Assembly: GCA_027625915.1 (NCBI GenBank)
Contig: JANTQA010000023.1
Coordinates: 10,788,001-10,852,000, forward strand
Source: Anaeramoeba flamelloides
Lineage: Eukaryota > Metamonada > Anaeramoebidae
Length of the DNA: 64,000 nucleotides
Direction: 5' to 3'
Shown: positions 11,401 through 21,930 of the stretch, one piece after another
Layout: every line of letters begins with the position of its first letter
Numbering within the stretch: position 1 is the stretch's first letter
The notes under the pieces: model-generated
What the model was told of the DNA's origin: nothing
What the model saw: the letters and a program-made list of their open reading frames with translations, nothing else
Databases searched by the model: none
Translations under genes and position numbers: made by a program

Positions 11401-14140
11401 ATAACAATTCTCTGAATAATGGTTTAAAAATTAGATTATTTAAATCCTTTATATAAAGCCAATTAATATATGGATTAGAAATTTTTAATTATGAAATAAA
11501 AACAATAAATTATTTAAATATTTGGATTAATTCATGTATTACTGGAATATACAAAATCAACAGAAACACTCCAATTCTTATTTACAATACAGAATTTAAA
11601 ATTGAAAATATGATAATTTCAGTTCAAAAAAAATTTAAATTCAAAAAAAAATTAGAAAATTTATCTCTTCACTATTTAGAAAAATTAATAAAATTTAATC
11701 AAAGAATAAATAATAAAATCAACTGGCATTCAAAAGATTTAATTGAACTAAAAATTGAAATATATAAGTACACATATAACGAGTTTCTCAATTCCAAAAG
11801 TTGGGAGTGTCGTTAGGTTTTTTTTACTTTAGAAATACACAGAAAATTTTTCAAAAATTATCTTTTTATTTCTAAAAATAAAAAAAACCTAGACACTTTT
11901 CGTTAGGTTTTTTTAATTTAAGAAATAAAAAATTTTTGAAATTTTCTTTTAATTTTTGAAATTAAAAAAAACCGCCGTTATCTTTTCCAGAATTCAAAAG
12001 AATTGAGTAAATTTTTTGATTTTTCTCTATTCCTTTGAATTCTGGAAAAACTAGGCACTCTATGACACTTGACGACACTCCACAAAAAAATTCCACAATA
12101 ATTCAAAATCAAAATTATTTATTTAAAACTCAAAAATATTGAAGTTATCCATCAAGTCCAACAATTTTAAAATTCAGGTCATTTACCAATTCCTAAAATA
12201 GATACTGCTATGCAATAAATAAAAATTCAAATAAATTTTGTTCTTTATGTTTAAAATATGAACAAAAGGAAATTATAGAAAATATTGCTCATTTTTTATG
12301 AGTATGATCCTTCCTTATGAAAAATATAGATTAATATTTCATAGCAAATTAACAAAAATAAATCTTAATGAAATAATTTTAAAACAAGACACTTTGAAAT
12401 TATTTTCATTAATTAATAATCAAAAAATCAATTATTTTACGCTTAAATTTCTGAAAGGGGATAAGAGTGTAAGGGCACTAGGGTGTAATTTTCCACTTCT
12501 TCAATAATAAAATGAAACATCCTGATATTTTAAATTATCCTGATTTTGATTAATAAAATTATTTTGCTTTAATTTTGGGAAATAATTTTAAAAAAACAAA
12601 AAATAGATTGAATGTAGTAAATTAAATATAAAAGTAAAAAAACAAACCATTTTCATTATTTTTGTTGAAATTGATCCTTCAACCCCAAATTGTTTAAAAT
12701 TTTGCTTTCGATCGGGTAAAATAAATTGGACATAAGTTCTCATATATGGACAGAAATCTTTAACAGCCAAAGTTGCCATTGCATTTGATGAATCTTCGAG
12801 ATATTCATTATGTGTATTTTTGTTCGCAAGTATAATACATGCTTTAGCTTGCTTTAAGCTTACACGATTTAGATCATTTTTGACAGCAGGTGAGCCTTCA
12901 ACAATTTTAATCCAATTATCAAAAAAAGGATCGCCTAAAATATATTTTATTTCATCAGAAATTTTCGTTTCTGATAAAGCAATTATACGAATGTTTTTAG
13001 AATATCCCTTTTCTGGCTATTTACAATATAAATTATTTAAAAGGGATTGTTAAAAGATTTAAACAGAAATTAAGAAATAATTTTTTTTTTAACTTTATAT
13101 TTCACTTTTTAGAAAGATAAAAAGCATTTTGCTTAATTTTATTTTAACTAATTAAAACATATTTAGTAAAGTATTTATAATTCACAAAGTATTTGTCCGT
13201 GCTCGTTAAATTTGGTAGTTTTACTTCTACTGGTAAATTCAAAGAAATGTATTAAATATTTTTACTTCATTTTCCATTTTTAAAAATTATTTAATACTCA
13301 TTTTTGAATAAAGATTTTTATTGGTTTTTATGTAAAGAAAGTTTGTAAAATTAGTTGATCTTCGAAATATTCTTTTGAGTGAAATGTTTTGAAAATCAAG
13401 TTTGTGAATTTGAAAAAATGGAAATTGTTCGAAAAATTTTATTAAAATTTACTTCTATTTAAAGATCATTGGAAATGAAATAAAAAATAATTTCATTTAA
13501 ATTAAGTATAGTAGGGAAAAAAATACCTGACATGAAAAAAATCCCGGACAAGATTTTTAATTGTGAGTATTAGTAAAATTTTTGTCTAATTTCAATGAAA
13601 TCCTTATTATAAATAACCAATTTTTTTATGAGATTAGTAATAAACCTACCTAAAGTCCATCAAAGTAAGGTGTCTCTAGAATACTCGAGTAATTGTTTGA
13701 TAGCCATATGTTGATCAACTTTTTTTGAAAAACAATCCAGTTTTATTGAGGTTTACGAAGAGTTTGGAAAATGATAATTTTTCTTCTTGTTTTTTGATTG
13801 ATTGAATGGTGTTTTGAACAAGTGTGATTTCATCAATCATCATTCTAATAAGTGGGGGGGGGGGGGGTTATAATTGAAAAAGTTCGATTCTTAAAAAAAG
13901 GAATTTGATTGTAAATAAATGAAATTACACAATAATTTTACTAATATTCACAATTAAAAATCTTGTACGGGATTTTTTTCATGTCCGGTATTTTTTTCAC
14001 TGCTCTAAATGAACAAGAAATAATTCAGTTTTTTCTTTTTTTTTTCATTATTCTTATAAAAATTAAATTAAACATTCATTACATATCAGCACAAAATATA
14101 GAAAAAAATTTTTTGTTTGAGTACTTTTTCATTTTCTTTT

Positions 14141-14185
<45 letters not shown>

Positions 14186-16479
14186 CGAAGGGAGTTTTAT
14201 TTTGGGTTTGTCTGGAAAAAATAGACTTTTATTTTTTATTCTTGAAAGAAAAAATAAGAAGTTTACTTCTCTTAAAATATAATCAATCAATTCGTATCTA
14301 TTTTAATTTTTTGTTAAAAAATTTTTTCAATGAAAACATTTTTCAATGAAAACATTTTTCAAAACCTTTGCAAAATATTTAAGAAAATATAATATTAAAT
14401 TAATTTAATATAGCTTCGATACTAATCTATTTTCCAGTCAAATGGAAACAGTTTTAATGAATGAATTACACGTGTTTAAAGGGTTTGAATGGATATTAGA
14501 AGAAAAAAATTGATTTTGGGAATTTCAATCACTTTTTTTAATCACCGTTCGTGAAAAAAAGTGAAACAGGGAAAAAAGTTCAACACAATTTTTAATTGGG
14601 AACATTAATAAAGCCTTGCTAAAAATTAAAAGTAAGAATCAATTAATAAAAGAATAAATAAATAAAGACAAAATGAAGGATTCAACACAATAACAGTTTT
14701 TTTAATTACTATCTTTTGGTATGGGTTTTTCTTTGATTGATCTATTATTAAAAATTTGTTGAAAAAATTAACTATTTTTGAGATCTCCAAAACCACACGA
14801 ACAATTTCGATACGAAAGTAGATTTAAATTGTGTTTGTTGGTTTGATTGAAAATAATATAATGGATTATTATTTGAATTTTATTTGATTTCTTCTTTTAA
14901 TTGGTTTTTACTTCATTTTCAGGTTATATTAATGTTCCCAATTAAAAACCTTTTGAACTTTTTTTCCCCGTTTCACTTTTATTCCCAAACGGTCATTTTT
15001 AACATTTTCCTTTTTTTAACATGTTTTTGATTTTTGATACATAATTGTTTTGCAAAAAAATATTTTATTGCAAGATCGATAGTCACTAACTAAAAGTGTG
15101 TTATTCTAATGTTATTGAAACAGTGAAACATATTCTGGAAATGATATTGATTTCTATTGGAATTTTATTTGATTCTTAAATAGGAGATCAGAATTAACCT
15201 TGTTGTTATATTTAATAAGTAACCTAAGAATTTGAGTTTTTTCAATTTTTAAGAAAATATATTGATTTTTTAGTTTTATTAAAGTAAGTATATCGACCAT
15301 TCTCTAACGCCTATTATTCTATTTGTTCTTTTAATATTCTTCAAAGTCCAATTATAAAAAATAATTGACATTTGAAAAATTTTTTGGGTACATTGACAGA
15401 AACAAAGTTAGGTTATTAAAATGTTCGCATTGTTTTTAAGATATTAAGAGCTTTGATTTAATTCTAAATATAATATTATTTGGAGAAGGTCCTGTAATTC
15501 AAATTTGTAACTGAATTGATGTGTTTTAATTGATAATATGTTATGGTTATTAGTAAAAAAATTAAAAGTGTTATTCAATGTTTTCAAAAATTAAGAATAA
15601 TAATGAAAATAATTATGTACATTTGATCGAGTAATAAATTCACGTAAAAAATCAATGACAGAAGATGTCGTTAATGATCCAGTTAAAATAACATGCTCAA
15701 TTGATTCATTATTTGTATATTTTCCAGATAATCCCCTATATGTTTTAAATATTGCATTTAATTTTGTTAAATGGTATGGAATTAAAAAGGCAGTGGAAAC
15801 AACAAGAATAATAATTAAAACTTTTCCAGCTGGGGTTTGTGGCACAACATCACCGTATCCTACTGTTGCAATAGTCTATAAAATATATAAATTTGAGAAA
15901 AATATTAAAGATCAAAAACGAAAAAAATTTTAGAAATCAAGTTATAAAAAATAATTTTAAAAGAAGAAGAAATTAGTAAATAGTAAATACATACAATAAC
16001 AATAAAATACAATGCTTTGTGAAATGATAAGGTTTGTTTGGATTGTTCAAGATAAATTAAAATACCCCCTCCGCAAAATAATAAACTTATCATACTTAGC
16101 AATAGCCTATTAATATTTTTTTGTACAACTATTAATAATTTAAATAAATCAAAAAAAAAAAAATTTTTTTTAAAAATAATTATTGGATTATTTTTTTTTT
16201 AGTGACAATTTAATTGAATACTAAGCTTAAAGATTATAATTTGGTTTGATGAATTTTGAGTTCATTTTATTTTAATTATGATGATTTCCATTGTCATCCT
16301 CTTGAATAAATTTTCTAAATATTTGTGATATTTATGAAAAAATTCAAGTTTTTCAAAATTTTCTTTTATATTTATATATGTCTTTTTTTTTTTTCAACCA
16401 TAAAGAAGGATTTTGTTTGATTAAATTGTTTTAAAATAAAAATAAAAAAGACATTATTTTCAAGAATTTATTATTAGAA

Positions 16480-16510
<31 letters not shown>

Positions 16511-19500
16511 GAATCAAAATTATTAGAATTATAAAAAATATTAATAAATTCTACTTTTTTCTTTTTTTTTTAAAAATTAATTTTTTGAAAAATAGAATCG
16601 AAAAAAAATATTAAAGCTAAGAATATATAATTTTTGAGAATTCATATTTTTAATCATAAATAATAAAGCTTTTTATTTTTTTTAATATTTTTTTTCCAAA
16701 CTTGAAATTATATAATTGACTAATTTTTTAATAGTTGCATTTAAAAAGAAATAATAAAATAAAAATAGTTTGTTTTTTTTTTTTTTTTTTATTTTTGAAG
16801 GGAGGAAATTAATTTCCTCTTACAGCCGTTATGTTTTCCAGAATTTAAAAGAATTGAGTAAAATCTATGATTTTTCTCCATTCTTTTGAATTTTGGAAAA
16901 GCGCCGTTAGGTTTTCTTGAGTTTTCTGTTTATTTGGAAAATCGATAGATTTTCGTTAGGTTTTTTTTACTTTTTGAAATAAACAGAAAATTTTAATAAA
17001 TTTTCGGTTTATTTCGAAAAGTAAAAAAAAAACTAGAACACTTTACAGAATAAAACAGAAAACCTCAAGAAAACCTAGGCACTTGACGGTACTTGACGAC
17101 ACTTTCCCTAATTTCTAAATTTTTGTTTAGAAATTTTAATAAAGAATCATAATTTTCTTTATCATTAACCAATGACAAAATGAATAATGAATCTTTGTTT
17201 CGAATAATATCAAAGATGTTATTCTTATTATTTTTGTTAATTTGAATTAGTTTTTTAATCCAAGTTGTTCCATTTTTTTCATAGAATGGGCAGTCCCATA
17301 AAAAAGGATCGATATCTTCAATGATTTCTAGATTTAAATGTTTTTTACCTAAATTGCTTGATTTTGTTTTTATTTTATTCTTATCATAAACATAAGAATA
17401 TCTATTTAGATAATTTGTGAAATTTCTTAGTTTTAAGATAGAAGTAGAGCCCTTCCATTTTAAATATTTTTGTTGTTTGTTGATATTATTATTAAACCTA
17501 ATAATTTTTAAATATTCTTGATCTTTCCATTAAGAACTATTTATTATTAAGTTTACTCTAAATTGATTAAGATTCATATTTAGTAATTTTAAATTTTCTA
17601 CTTTCCAATTGATATTTCCGTCATCTTTTTTAATGAATTTTAAATTTTTTGATATGGGTTCAAAAAAATGGTTTGTTTTTGAATAAATTTGTAATTTTGG
17701 GATAACAATTTTTTTTGTTGGTAAATATATTTATTTTGTTATTTTTTTTTTTTCATTAAAGAGTGAGTAATAAAAGTTCACCTGTTTGACGTTTGGCTTT
17801 TTTTTAATTTTTGAAATTTAAAAAAAGCTTTTTTAATTTTTCTTTATATTTCCTCAATTAAATAAAAAAACCACCATTAGTTTTTTTTTAATTTAAAATA
17901 ATTGAGTAAAATCTCTTTATTTTTACTCTATTCTTTCAAAAAAAAAAAAAAAACTAGGCTCTCTACGGCACTTGATGGCATTTGATGGCGCTTGGTGGTA
18001 CTTGATGGCACTTGATGGCACTCTATGGCGATATTAAAAAAAGGAACCCCACAAAAATATTGAAAATAATATAAAACCAAAATCATTATGTACAACCCGA
18101 AAATATTTAAGTTGTCCGTCAAGTTCAATTCTTCCAAAATTCAGAACATTTACTAACTGTTTAAATAGATATTCGTGTGTAATAAATAAAAACTCAAATA
18201 AATTTGTCATTTTATGTTCAAAATATGAAGATCAAGAAATAAAAGAAAATATTGATCATTTTTTATGGGTAGATCCTTCCAATGAAAAAGATAGATTAAT
18301 ATTTCGAAACAAATTCAAAGAACTAAATCTTTAATGTACTAATTTTAAACTAAGATAGTTTTGTATTTATTTTCATTAATTAACAACCATGGAATCTAGG
18401 ATTTTAAGATTAAATTTCTAAAAGAAAATTTAAGTAAAAGGGCAACTAGGGTGTAAATTACACTTCTTAAATAAATAACAAAAAAGAAAAAAACCTTTTT
18501 TTAAAAAATTTGTTTTCTTTCAGAGAAGTTGGGGGTTATTTGTGAAAATTTAAACACTTACCGGTTTTTGAACGATCAAGTAATCTAAATGTTCTTCCGA
18601 TTCTAAAAGCTCTTAAAGGACGAAGAGGATTTGACATTGCATATTTTAGTGTGCTTCCTTTCATAATAATTCTATTGAAGCAAAAATAATTGAATTCAAA
18701 AAGATAATCAATAAAGGAGTAAAACAAAAGAAATCAAAAATAAAGAAAAGCTAAAAAAAAGAAATATTTACTGTATTCCCAACGGAATAAGGATAACGTT
18801 ATCTATCAAAGCATAAAAACTAAAATAATATTTAAGCCTTTGAAGTTTACAACAAGAAAAAAAGGATTAGGTTAAGGTTTTTGTGAATTTGCTTAATATT
18901 GCATAAAATAAGTGCAAAAAAAAAAATATTTTACTTGTCCTTGGCAATAATAAACCTGATCAAATAATCAATTACAAAAAAAATTGAAAGAACCTCTTCA
19001 AGATAAAGGAATTCTTGTGGAAGACTTGGTAAATAGGTTCCAATTAAAAATAAGAGACAAAATATCAGTGTAAGTACTGATTGGATATTATCCTAATTTA
19101 TTCACAAAAGAATGTGTTTTTAGAAATTTTGGTTGTGGATTTTTGGTATTTGAGATGAGGTTGGGTTTTGTTTTGTATTTATTGAGTTATTGGAACAAAA
19201 AAACAAAAAAACACAAAAGGGAATTAATCCATCATTTGTGTTTTTTTTTATTTTGAGTTGTTTTTGGAAAAAAAAAGAAAGAGAAAAACAAAAAAAAAAA
19301 AAAAATTACCCAATACACACCAGTTGTTGTTGTAATTGAAATAAATCTAGTTAAGTGGTCAACCATCTTCAACCAAACATTCGTAAGTTTGTAATAAAAA
19401 GAATACTTTGTGCTTTAGAAAAAAAAAAGAAAGATCACAAATGAATAAAAAAAGCATTTCCTTTTAATTTTGGGGCTTGAAATTTGTAGGTTAGAAGTTT

Positions 19501-19662
19501 GACAAAGAAAGAGAGGGACATTTACAAGTCGACAATTTTTATGATTAGCTGAAAAATAAAGATAATGAATGGGATTAATAAAAAGATAAAGATATAGATC
19601 CACGTTCCATAATCAAGTGGTAAATTATATTTTTCATCAAATCGATCAATGAGTTCTTTCAT
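5449..19662 (-). CDS. Slo/BK-type voltage- and Ca2+-gated K+ channel alpha subunit, nine exons
   Basis: Exons (minus): 19662-19526, 19412-19310, 19092-18935, 18819-18772, 18671-18562, 16128-15995, 15875-15621, 13016-12648, 8331-5449. All junctions are GT-AG, phases agree, and the product is about 1398 residues. Order: an extra N-terminal S0 helix (exon 1), S1-S3, S4 with Arg at every third position (RPLRAFRIGRTFR), S5, and the pore with selectivity filter TVGYGD at the start of exon 7. RCK1 follows (exons 7-9, ending LNCMYPGTSTFLSNLV like BK LAQSCLAPGLSTMMANL), then a ~430-residue disordered acidic linker, then RCK2. S0 plus tandem RCK domains is the KCNMA1 (Slo1) architecture of plasma-membrane K+ channels. 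At the calcium-bowl position lies a (DQ)n run. ATG 19662 is chosen because the 20 residues before S0 suit a BK N terminus. Introns 5, 7 and 8 are swollen by transposons; the other five are 100-217 bases. Confidence 0.9.
8598..8835. repeat. Duplicated ~88-base block inside channel intron 8
   Basis: The block beginning TTGTGGAGATGATTTATTAT and ending TTTGATGATTTGGAA occurs at about 8600-8690 and, with few changes, at 8747-8835. The spacing is about 147 bases. It is a recent local tandem duplication with no coding meaning that I can see. Confidence 0.75.
9670..9962 (-). mobile_element. LINE family A, 3'-end fragment carrying a palindrome cassette
   Basis: On the minus strand this is the C-terminal end of the LINE reverse transcriptase ORF (same words as 32950-33060), ending in an A-rich tail seen as T-rich sequence at 9674-9700. 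A single palindrome (9726-9823, GTTAGTTTTTTTTTAATTTG and its complement) separates the tail from the ORF end. The copy is short and degraded. Confidence 0.7.
9726..9823. repeat. Palindrome cassette, single hairpin form
   Basis: GCCGTTAG, then an arm (TTTAATTTGAGAAATAAAAA, GAAAATT), a short loop GATG, the complementary arm, CTAGGCACT and the tail CTACGGCACT. This is the simplest example of the cassette family found throughout the window at LINE 3' ends. Confidence 0.75.
10674..11227. mobile_element. TIR insertion inside LINE B
   Basis: This block interrupts LINE B after its decayed FADD box. Its ends are inverted: TTTTCAGTCAAAGAGGACA on the left against CATTTCACTCAAAGGGGCACA read from the right. 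The same terminal word (CAGTCAAAGGGG) ends the ~530-base repeat family at 59725-60258. No ORF is present; the block is probably a non-autonomous DNA element. Confidence 0.5.
11811..12081. repeat. Palindrome cassette, three hairpins in a row
   Basis: Three successive palindromes each start GTTAG or GTTATC and end in the complement. The first two have T-rich arms (GTTAGGTTTTTTTTACTTT; GTTAGGTTTTTTTAATTTAAG) and the third a CCAGAATTCAAAAGAATTGA arm. The block ends CTAGGCACTCTATGACACTT, GACGACACT. It interrupts the C-terminal coding part of LINE B. Confidence 0.75.
13509..14005. mobile_element. Mariner-like MITE with long TIRs and TA duplication
   Basis: Ends are AGGGAAAAAAATACCTGACA and, read from the right, AGTGAAAAAAATACCGGACA. 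Inverted similarity continues inward for about 75 bases (ATGAAAAAAATCCC, CAAGATTTTTAATTGTGA). A TA dinucleotide lies on both sides (13507-13508 and 14006-14007), as Tc1/mariner insertion would leave. The inside is non-coding and includes a run of 14 G (13854-13867). It sits in intron 7 of the channel gene. Confidence 0.8.
14142..14180. repeat. (TA)n microsatellite
   Basis: About 18 alternating TA units in channel intron 7. Confidence 0.95.
14426..15405 (-). mobile_element. ~530-base TIR repeat family R (copy 3), interrupted by a MITE
   Basis: Compared with the copies at 57424-57959 and 59725-60258 this is the reverse complement. It begins CTATTTTCCAGTCAAATGG and ends with the complement of TTTCTGTCAATGTACC. 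Shared inner landmarks include GATCGATAGTCACTAACT, GTTATTGAAACAGTGAAA and ATCGACCATTCTCTAACG. The inserted 14544-14993 element splits it, so R is the older of the two. Confidence 0.7.
14544..14993. mobile_element. 450-base MITE with ACCGTT termini (copy 1)
   Basis: Terminal inverted repeats: ACCGTTCGTGAAAAAAAGTG on the left, and the complement of GTTTCACTTTTATTCCCAAA then CGGT on the right. Further inverted words (AAAAAGTTCAACAC, TTAATTGGGAACATTAATA) extend the TIR to about 65 bases. A second copy lies at 49790-50243. No ORF and no clear target duplication. It is nested in repeat R. Confidence 0.8.
16481..16508. repeat. (TA)n microsatellite
   Basis: Fourteen alternating units in channel intron 5. 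Confidence 0.95.
16771..17680 (-). mobile_element. LINE family A 3' half with palindrome cassette
   Basis: On the minus strand, 17105-17680 is nearly identical by eye to 32950-33510, the C-terminal part of the LINE reverse transcriptase ORF. In this copy the zinc-knuckle-like Cys positions are partly lost (TTACCTAAATTGCTTGA replaces TTGCATAGGTTGCATGA on the plus strand). The A-rich tail is the T-run at 16771-16791. The cassette at 16826-17105 lies exactly between the tail leader CTCTTACAGC and the ORF end. It is 5'-truncated and sits in intron 5 of the channel gene. Confidence 0.85.
16826..17105. repeat. Palindrome cassette with one hairpin inserted in the loop of another
   Basis: First comes a hairpin with the CCAGAATTTAAAAGAATTGA arm. 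Then an outer hairpin opens GTTAGGTTTTCTTGAGTTTT and closes with AAAACAGAAAACCTCAAGAA, AACCTAGGCACT. Its loop contains a second complete hairpin that opens GTTAGGTTTTTTTTACTTTT and closes AAGTAAAAAAAAAACTAGAA. The tail is CACTTGACGGTACTTGACGA, CACTT. Because the uninterrupted site is visible at 32945-32960, the cassette is clearly an insertion. Confidence 0.8.
17788..18035. repeat. Palindrome cassette followed by an 11-base minisatellite
   Basis: Two A/T-rich hairpins (17790-17955) end CTAGGCTCTCTACGGC. An array of about seven 11-base units of the type GGCACTTGATG follows (17962-18031), with substitutions such as GGCGCTTGGTG. This is the longest tail array in the window. Confidence 0.8.
18036..18480 (+). 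mobile_element. LINE family B 3'-end fragment
   Basis: Matches 12080-12510 and 61965-62395: the words TTAAGTTGTCCGTCAAGTTC, ATTGATCATTTTTTATGGGT and the terminal CAACTAGGGTGTAAATTACA then CTTCTTAAATAA. This is the C-terminal end of the LINE B reverse transcriptase ORF plus its short 3' tail, broken by stops. It lies in channel intron 5, right after the cassette. Confidence 0.75.
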
Positions 19663-20833
19663 AAAATATTGTTTTTTAAAAAGAATAAATACAAGGTGAA
19701 TATGATAAAATATGAAAAAATGATATCTTCTTGAAAGAATATAGTAAATTGTAGACAGTAAAAATTGAATAGAAAAGCTTTGAACTAAAAGAAACTAACA
19801 ACAGTGTCATGGTAGACAATGGCCAAATTGCTTTGATTCTGAAAAGGCAAGTTAAAAAGAAAAATTTACCAAATAATACTTTTCTAATTGTTTGCTAACC
19901 ATTAAAGATAACTGAGATTGAAATTCCGTAAAACAAAAACAATACCAAATTGAGCCGCTTTTAAATACAGTTTCCCATGAAGATAAAAATCAATAGTCCC
20001 AAAAAATCTAAAAAAGTCACCTTTATGGAAAGTCCCAAAAAACCAAAAAAATAACTTTTTGTGATGTATATGATTAAAAACCAAACTTATGATTTGTTAC
20101 AAAATAAATAGAACAAAACTTTTATTCAGCTTTCAAAAAAAAGTTTGATTAAACCAATCACTATTTGAATTTTATTAGTTCTGTGCAAACTAGCTTGAAT
20201 TATTCATTCCCCTTTTAGAATTAGGAACGTTGTGGTTGTTTGATAATTCTTGGAATGTGATTATTTTTCGAAAGCTGGATGAAAATTTTGATCTTTTTAT
20301 TTTACTATTAACAGTATTCAAAATTTTGAATAAGTTTAAATTTTTAGTTTCATTGAATTTGTTGTATTCTATTTAAAGATAAATTATATAAAATCTATAA
20401 TTTCAAAAAATACGACTCACCTGAAATATTTATATATTAACAAAATTCTTTTTTTTTTTTTTTTTCAAGAATAACTAATTATTCAATCTTTTTCATAAAT
20501 TAATTATAAAATTATGATAAATATATATAAACCTGATATTTGAAAAATAAAAAGAAAAAAATCAATAATTAAAAAAAAAAGTTATTCAAAATCTTTGAAA
20601 AAAGTAGAATTGATTTTTTATTGAACTTTCACAGAAAAATGATTTATAAAAAAAAATCTTTGATAATAAATATGTATTAACTTTGAAAGACAGTATATAG
20701 TCCCAATTTTCATAAATTTTATTTCGTTTCCCAAAGATTTTATTTTAACTCAGATTTTTAAAAAAATATAAGTACCAAAAAAAAAAAAGAAAGAAAGAAA
20801 GAAAATTGAAAAGAAAAAAAGAAAAGAAAGGAA

Positions 20834-20835
<2 letters not shown>

Positions 20836-20869
<34 letters not shown>
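20836..20869. repeat. Long poly-A tract
   Basis: About 30 consecutive A, preceded by a GAAA-rich purine stretch (20790-20835). It could be the scar of an old retroposed tail, but nothing next to it is recognisable. Confidence 0.8.
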
Positions 20870-20876
<7 letters not shown>

Positions 20877-20974
20877 GTCAAAAATAATGAAACTAGCTGA
20901 ATAAATGATTATAAAGGTAAATTTGTTGAAATTTCACCAACAATAATTAATTGATCAAATGATAAATCCATCTC

Positions 20975-21670
20975 AAACTGGAAAATTTTTTCAAAAAAAA
21001 AAATCTCCAATTTTTATCTTTTTAAAATACACAAAAACAATTAACATTATTATAAATAACAATTTTGAAAAATTTTTATAACTTTATTAGATTAATAGGA
21101 AATTTATAAAAAAATGAAAGTTTTCAGTAATAATTTTTTTCATTTATAATTGTCATATTTTTGAAATTTTTATTAGGCTTAGTGGAGAGATATTTTTTAA
21201 TCTAATTTTTTAATAGTCTAAAAATAATCATATTTTTTCAATTTCAAAATAAAATTAGATATTTCAATCAAAAGATATCGCTAAATTAAATTGAAAAAAT
21301 GATTTTATTTTGATTTTTTTGGAAGATTTTTTATCATTTTATTTTTTTTTCCATGTTTGAGTTTATATATATATATTCCTGTTTTTTTTCTATAAATTTT
21401 TTTAACATTTATTATTTTTTCATACTTAATGTTCAATATTAAGTTCATTCATTACATCTTATTTCAATAAAAAAATACCCCCCCAAAATATGTTTTTCTG
21501 AAAAGTTGGTAATTTTGAAAAAGGGGGTATTTGAATCTTAATTAGTTTAATAGCTATCTTTTCTTAATGAAATAAAATTATCATACCTTTGGAAAAATAA
21601 TTTATCCAAGATGTGTCAATTAAATCTTATATGTCGTTTTGACTCACTTTAATTTTCCGAATTTTTTTTT
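20975..21670 (-). mobile_element. Diverged copy of the CACTA-like element (see 53735-54436)
   Basis: The reverse complement of 53735-54436 can be followed from GGAAAATTTTTTCAAAAAAA (20978) through TTTCAATCAAAAGATATCGC (21255) and AAAAAGGGGGTATTTGAATC (21520) to a TTTAATTTTCC-like end near 21660. Termini are eroded and insertions/deletions are frequent, so this copy is older than the 53.7 kb one. Confidence 0.6.
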
Positions 21671-21689
21671 TCCTTGTATGTATCAACTA

Positions 21690-21930
21690 ATTTTATTTTA
21701 TTTGAGTTCTTTTATATTTAAATAAACTCAAATTTAATCCAATCAAAATGATTAACTGTAATAAAAAAAAAACAATCTTATGAAACAGATTAAGTAACTG
21801 GGAAAAGGGTAATAAAAAAAAACAGAAAATACAGAAAATTATTAAATATTTTATCAAATCATACTTATTTCCAAATCGAATAGAAATTATATCATTTTTT
21901 ATTGTTTCAAAGGGTCTAAATTATGTCCAA
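21690..21930. repeat. Dispersed repeat, partner of 4830-5090
   Basis: Shares the CTAATTTTATTTTATTTGAG core and the following A-rich blocks with 4830-5090. It directly follows the CACTA-like copy. Function unknown. Confidence 0.4.

Larger units (their letters stand above)
9963..12510 (+). mobile_element. LINE family B, degraded non-LTR retrotransposon copy
   Basis: Plus-strand remnants of a non-LTR reverse transcriptase lie in intron 8 of the channel gene. They show LNYRPISINQSLPRLF near 10160-10210 (the classic YRPIS motif), IIDIAKFFDSINF near 10370 (D in the DxxxAFD motif), GIFQG near 10500 and a decayed FADD box (QMFAYD) near 10600. The C-terminal part is at 11240-12510 and ends in a segment with the sense of FLKGDKSVRALGC. 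Many frameshifts and stops are present, plus a foreign insertion at 10674-11227 and a cassette at 11811-12081. The remnant is old and inactive. Confidence 0.8.

Noticed and set aside
13870-13895. GTTCGATTC resembling a tRNA B box
   Set aside because: Lies inside the mariner-like MITE; no A box and no cloverleaf could be drawn.
19790-20050. Possible upstream exons of the channel gene (minus), e.g. an MVSKQLEKYYL stretch with splice-like edges
   Set aside because: Donor and acceptor phases could not be joined to the S0 exon without a stop, and no BK-like residues are coded. ATG 19662 already gives a sensible N terminus.
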